A DNA stretch of 64,000 nucleotides from positions 1,719,977-1,783,976 of the forward strand of contig NZ_JAFMSY010000001.1 in assembly GCF_017916455.1 (NCBI RefSeq), given 5' to 3'. Position numbers and translations under genes: made by a program. Shown one piece after another: positions 62,497-64,000 of this stretch (position 1 is its first letter; every line of letters starts with the position of its first letter). The notes under the pieces were generated by a model. The model saw only the letters and a program-made list of their open reading frames with translations. It was not told the DNA's origin and did not search any database. The stretch is from Nocardioides xinjiangensis (GTDB lineage Bacteria > Actinomycetota > Actinomycetes > Propionibacteriales > Nocardioidaceae).

Positions 62497-64000
62497 TCAG
62501 GGCCGCGGCGGTGCGGTCGTCGGGGTCTCGGTGGGCGTCTCGGTGGGGACCTCCGTCGGCGTCTCGGTCGGGGTCTCCGTGGGGGTCTCGGTCGGCGGCT
62601 CGGTCGGCGGCTCGGGCTCCTCGAACACCGAGACGAAGATCGTGACGGTGCTGCCCTGGTCGGCGGTGCCGCCGACAGGGATCTGGTCCACGACGGTGCC
62701 CTTAGGCTCGGTCGACGCAGGGTCGGTGCGCACGTCCGGCACGAAGCCCACGGCGCGGATCGCGCGCTCGGCCTCGCGCTGCGTCAACCCGCGGACGTCG
62801 GGCACCTGCTCGGGACCGTCGGAGAAGACGATCGTGACCAACGTGCCCTCGGCGAGCGGCGTGCCGGCCGGGGGGTTGGTGCTGAGCACCTGGTTGCGCG
62901 GCGCGTCGGCGTCCTCCTGCTGGAACCGGACCCGGAGGTTCTGCTCGAGCATCGCGGCCCGGGCGTCCTTGCGCATCGTGCCCACCACGTAGGGCACCTC
63001 GACCTCGGGGCGGCCGAGCGACAGCACGAAGTCGATCGCGCTGCCCGGCTCGGCGAACACGTCACGGTTGGGGTCCTGCTCGATCACCGTGTCGGCCTCG
63101 ACGGTCTCGGAGGTCTCCCGGTCGACGCGGCCCACGCGGAAGCCGGCGTCGACGATCGCGAGCCTCGCGTCGTCCTCGGTCATGCCGACGACGTTGGGCA
63201 CGGGGTCGCGCTGCGGCGCCTCCTCGAACAGCACCCCGTTGAGGACGTACGCGCCACCCGCGAGCAGCGCGACCGCGAGGATGCCGGCCAGCACCCACCA
63301 GGCGGTGCGGCGTCGCGACGGCTCGTCGCGGCGCGGCGGCGGGGCCGCGCCCAGGGCGCTCGTCGCGTCCGGCGGCGGCACGGGCGGCACGTACTGCGTG
63401 TCGGCCGGCGGCGGCACCACGGCCGGGGCCTGGATCGGGTGACCGGCGAGGTAGCGCTCGATGTCGGCCTTCATCGCCGCGGCGCTCTGGTAGCGGTCCT
63501 CCACGCGCTTGGCGAGGGACTTCATCACGATCGCGTCGATCTCGGCGTCGAGCTCGTCGTCGAGGTCCGACGGCGGCGCCGCCGGCTCGCGGACGTGCTG
63601 GTACGCCACCGCGACGGGGCTGTCCCCGACGAAGGGCGGCCGCCCGGTGAGGAGCTCGTAGAGCAGGCAGCCGGTCGAGTAGACGTCGGACCGCGAGTCC
63701 ACGGTCTCGCCCCGGGCCTGCTCCGGGGACAGGTACTGCGCCGTGCCCACGACGGCGGCGGTCTGGGTCATCGTCGAGGAGGCGTCGGAGATCGCCCGCG
63801 CGATGCCGAAGTCCATGACCTTGACGTCGCCCGACGGCGTCAGCATGACGTTGCCCGGCTTGATGTCGCGGTGGATGATGCCGGCGCGGTGGCTGTAGTC
63901 GAGCGCCGAGAGCACGCCCGCGGTGATCTCCAGGGCCCGCTCGGGCAGGATCTTGCGGCCCTCCCGCAGGATGTCGCGCAGGGTGCGTCCCTCGACGCAC
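62497..64000 (-). CDS. pknB: Ser/Thr protein kinase PknB with PASTA domains (5' end outside window)
   Basis: Receptor-like kinase sensing peptidoglycan fragments. The visible 501 codons begin inside the kinase domain (VEGRTLRDILREG), then HRDIKPGNVMLTPSGDVKVMDFGIARA and the activation loop TMTQTAAVVGTAQYLSPEQARGE. A juxtamembrane linker, a transmembrane helix (WWVLAGILAVALLAGGAYVL) and three PASTA repeats follow (starting near VPNVVGMTEDDARLAI, VPYVVGTMRKDARAAM and VPDVRGLTQREAERAI), ending in a Thr/Pro/Glu tail of TETP repeats. The N-lobe with the ATP-binding Lys lies beyond base 64000. It is convergent with DUF881; in most relatives pabA, often with a sortase gene, lies between them. Confidence 0.95.
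   Translation of the reverse strand, partial: CVEGRTLRDILREGRKILPERALEITAGVLSALDYSHRAGIIHRDIKPGNVMLTPSGDVKVMDFGIARAISDASSTMTQTAAVVGTAQYLSPEQARGETVDSRSDVYSTGCLLYELLTGRPPFVGDSPVAVAYQHVREPAAPPSDLDDELDAEIDAIVMKSLAKRVEDRYQSAAAMKADIERYLAGHPIQAPAVVPPPADTQYVPPVPPPDATSALGAAPPPRRDEPSRRRTAWWVLAGILAVALLAGGAYVLNGVLFEEAPQRDPVPNVVGMTEDDARLAIVDAGFRVGRVDRETSETVEADTVIEQDPNRDVFAEPGSAIDFVLSLGRPEVEVPYVVGTMRKDARAAMLEQNLRVRFQQEDADAPRNQVLSTNPPAGTPLAEGTLVTIVFSDGPEQVPDVRGLTQREAERAIRAVGFVPDVRTDPASTEPKGTVVDQIPVGGTADQGSTVTIFVSVFEEPEPPTEPPTETPTETPTETPTEVPTETPTETPTTAPPRP

Overview
This window is the replication-origin region of a high-GC actinobacterial chromosome. The order rpsF-ssb-rpsR-rplI, femX, class A PBP, PadR, ino1, cca, murJ, sigM, trxB-trxA, parA-parB, rsmG-jag-yidC-yidD-rnpA-rpmH, dnaA-dnaN-gnd-recF-dciA-gyrB-gyrA, tRNA-Ile, tRNA-Ala, ppiA, rhomboid, crgA, DUF881, pknB is the conserved core around oriC in Streptomyces and its relatives. 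The separate murJ and pseudokinase genes, the NAD-type gnd and the general gene content suggest Propionibacteriales, perhaps Nocardioidaceae. That placement is an inference and cannot be proven from this window.

Layout. 1-5838: ribosomal S6 operon (minus), a small Ser/Thr kinase overlapping endonuclease IV, then a sortase-like gene and a Gly-Asn repeat secreted protein. 6168-13734: envelope genes (FemX-like ligase, a divergent alanine-racemase-fold protein, a GT87-like membrane protein, a class A PBP), PadR and inositol-phosphate synthase. 13824-21070: a sugar ABC importer without an ATPase gene, behind a LacI-type operator, and a large secreted M6 protease. 21186-31789: CCA enzyme, then a tight run DUF6049-murJ, pseudokinase-sigM-anti-sigma-like, trxB and trxA; the two thioredoxin genes each carry a GGAAC-N18-GTT promoter. 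31817-34547: a GNAT enzyme, an AlaA-like aminotransferase and a PlsC-type acyltransferase.

34632-52229 is the origin core. The minus-strand block rpmH-rnpA-yidD-yidC-jag-rsmG-parA-parB contains three parS sites inside coding sequence. It diverges from dnaA, oriC (41997-42446, DnaA-box rich), dnaN, gnd, recF, dciA, gyrB, gyrA and DUF3566. 52323-64000 holds two tRNAs flanking a tiny DLW-39 gene, a secreted metzincin protease, SURF1, DUF3817, patatin, a second acyltransferase, cyclophilin, rhomboid, an internally duplicated CrgA, DUF881 and the 3' part of pknB.

The genes work together in replication initiation and segregation (DnaA, DnaN, GyrAB, ParAB/parS), envelope assembly (FemX, PBP, MurJ, CrgA, PknB) and thiol redox control (SigM, TrxA/B). 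The most interesting non-coding signals are: a second cluster of DnaA-box-like sequences about 18 kb from oriC; a palindromic repeat found in two convergent intergenic regions; a recurrent TAnnnT-N6/7-start-codon arrangement pointing to many leaderless mRNAs; and a hairpin-rich leader before the Gly-Asn repeat gene. No CRISPR array, insertion sequence or prophage was seen.
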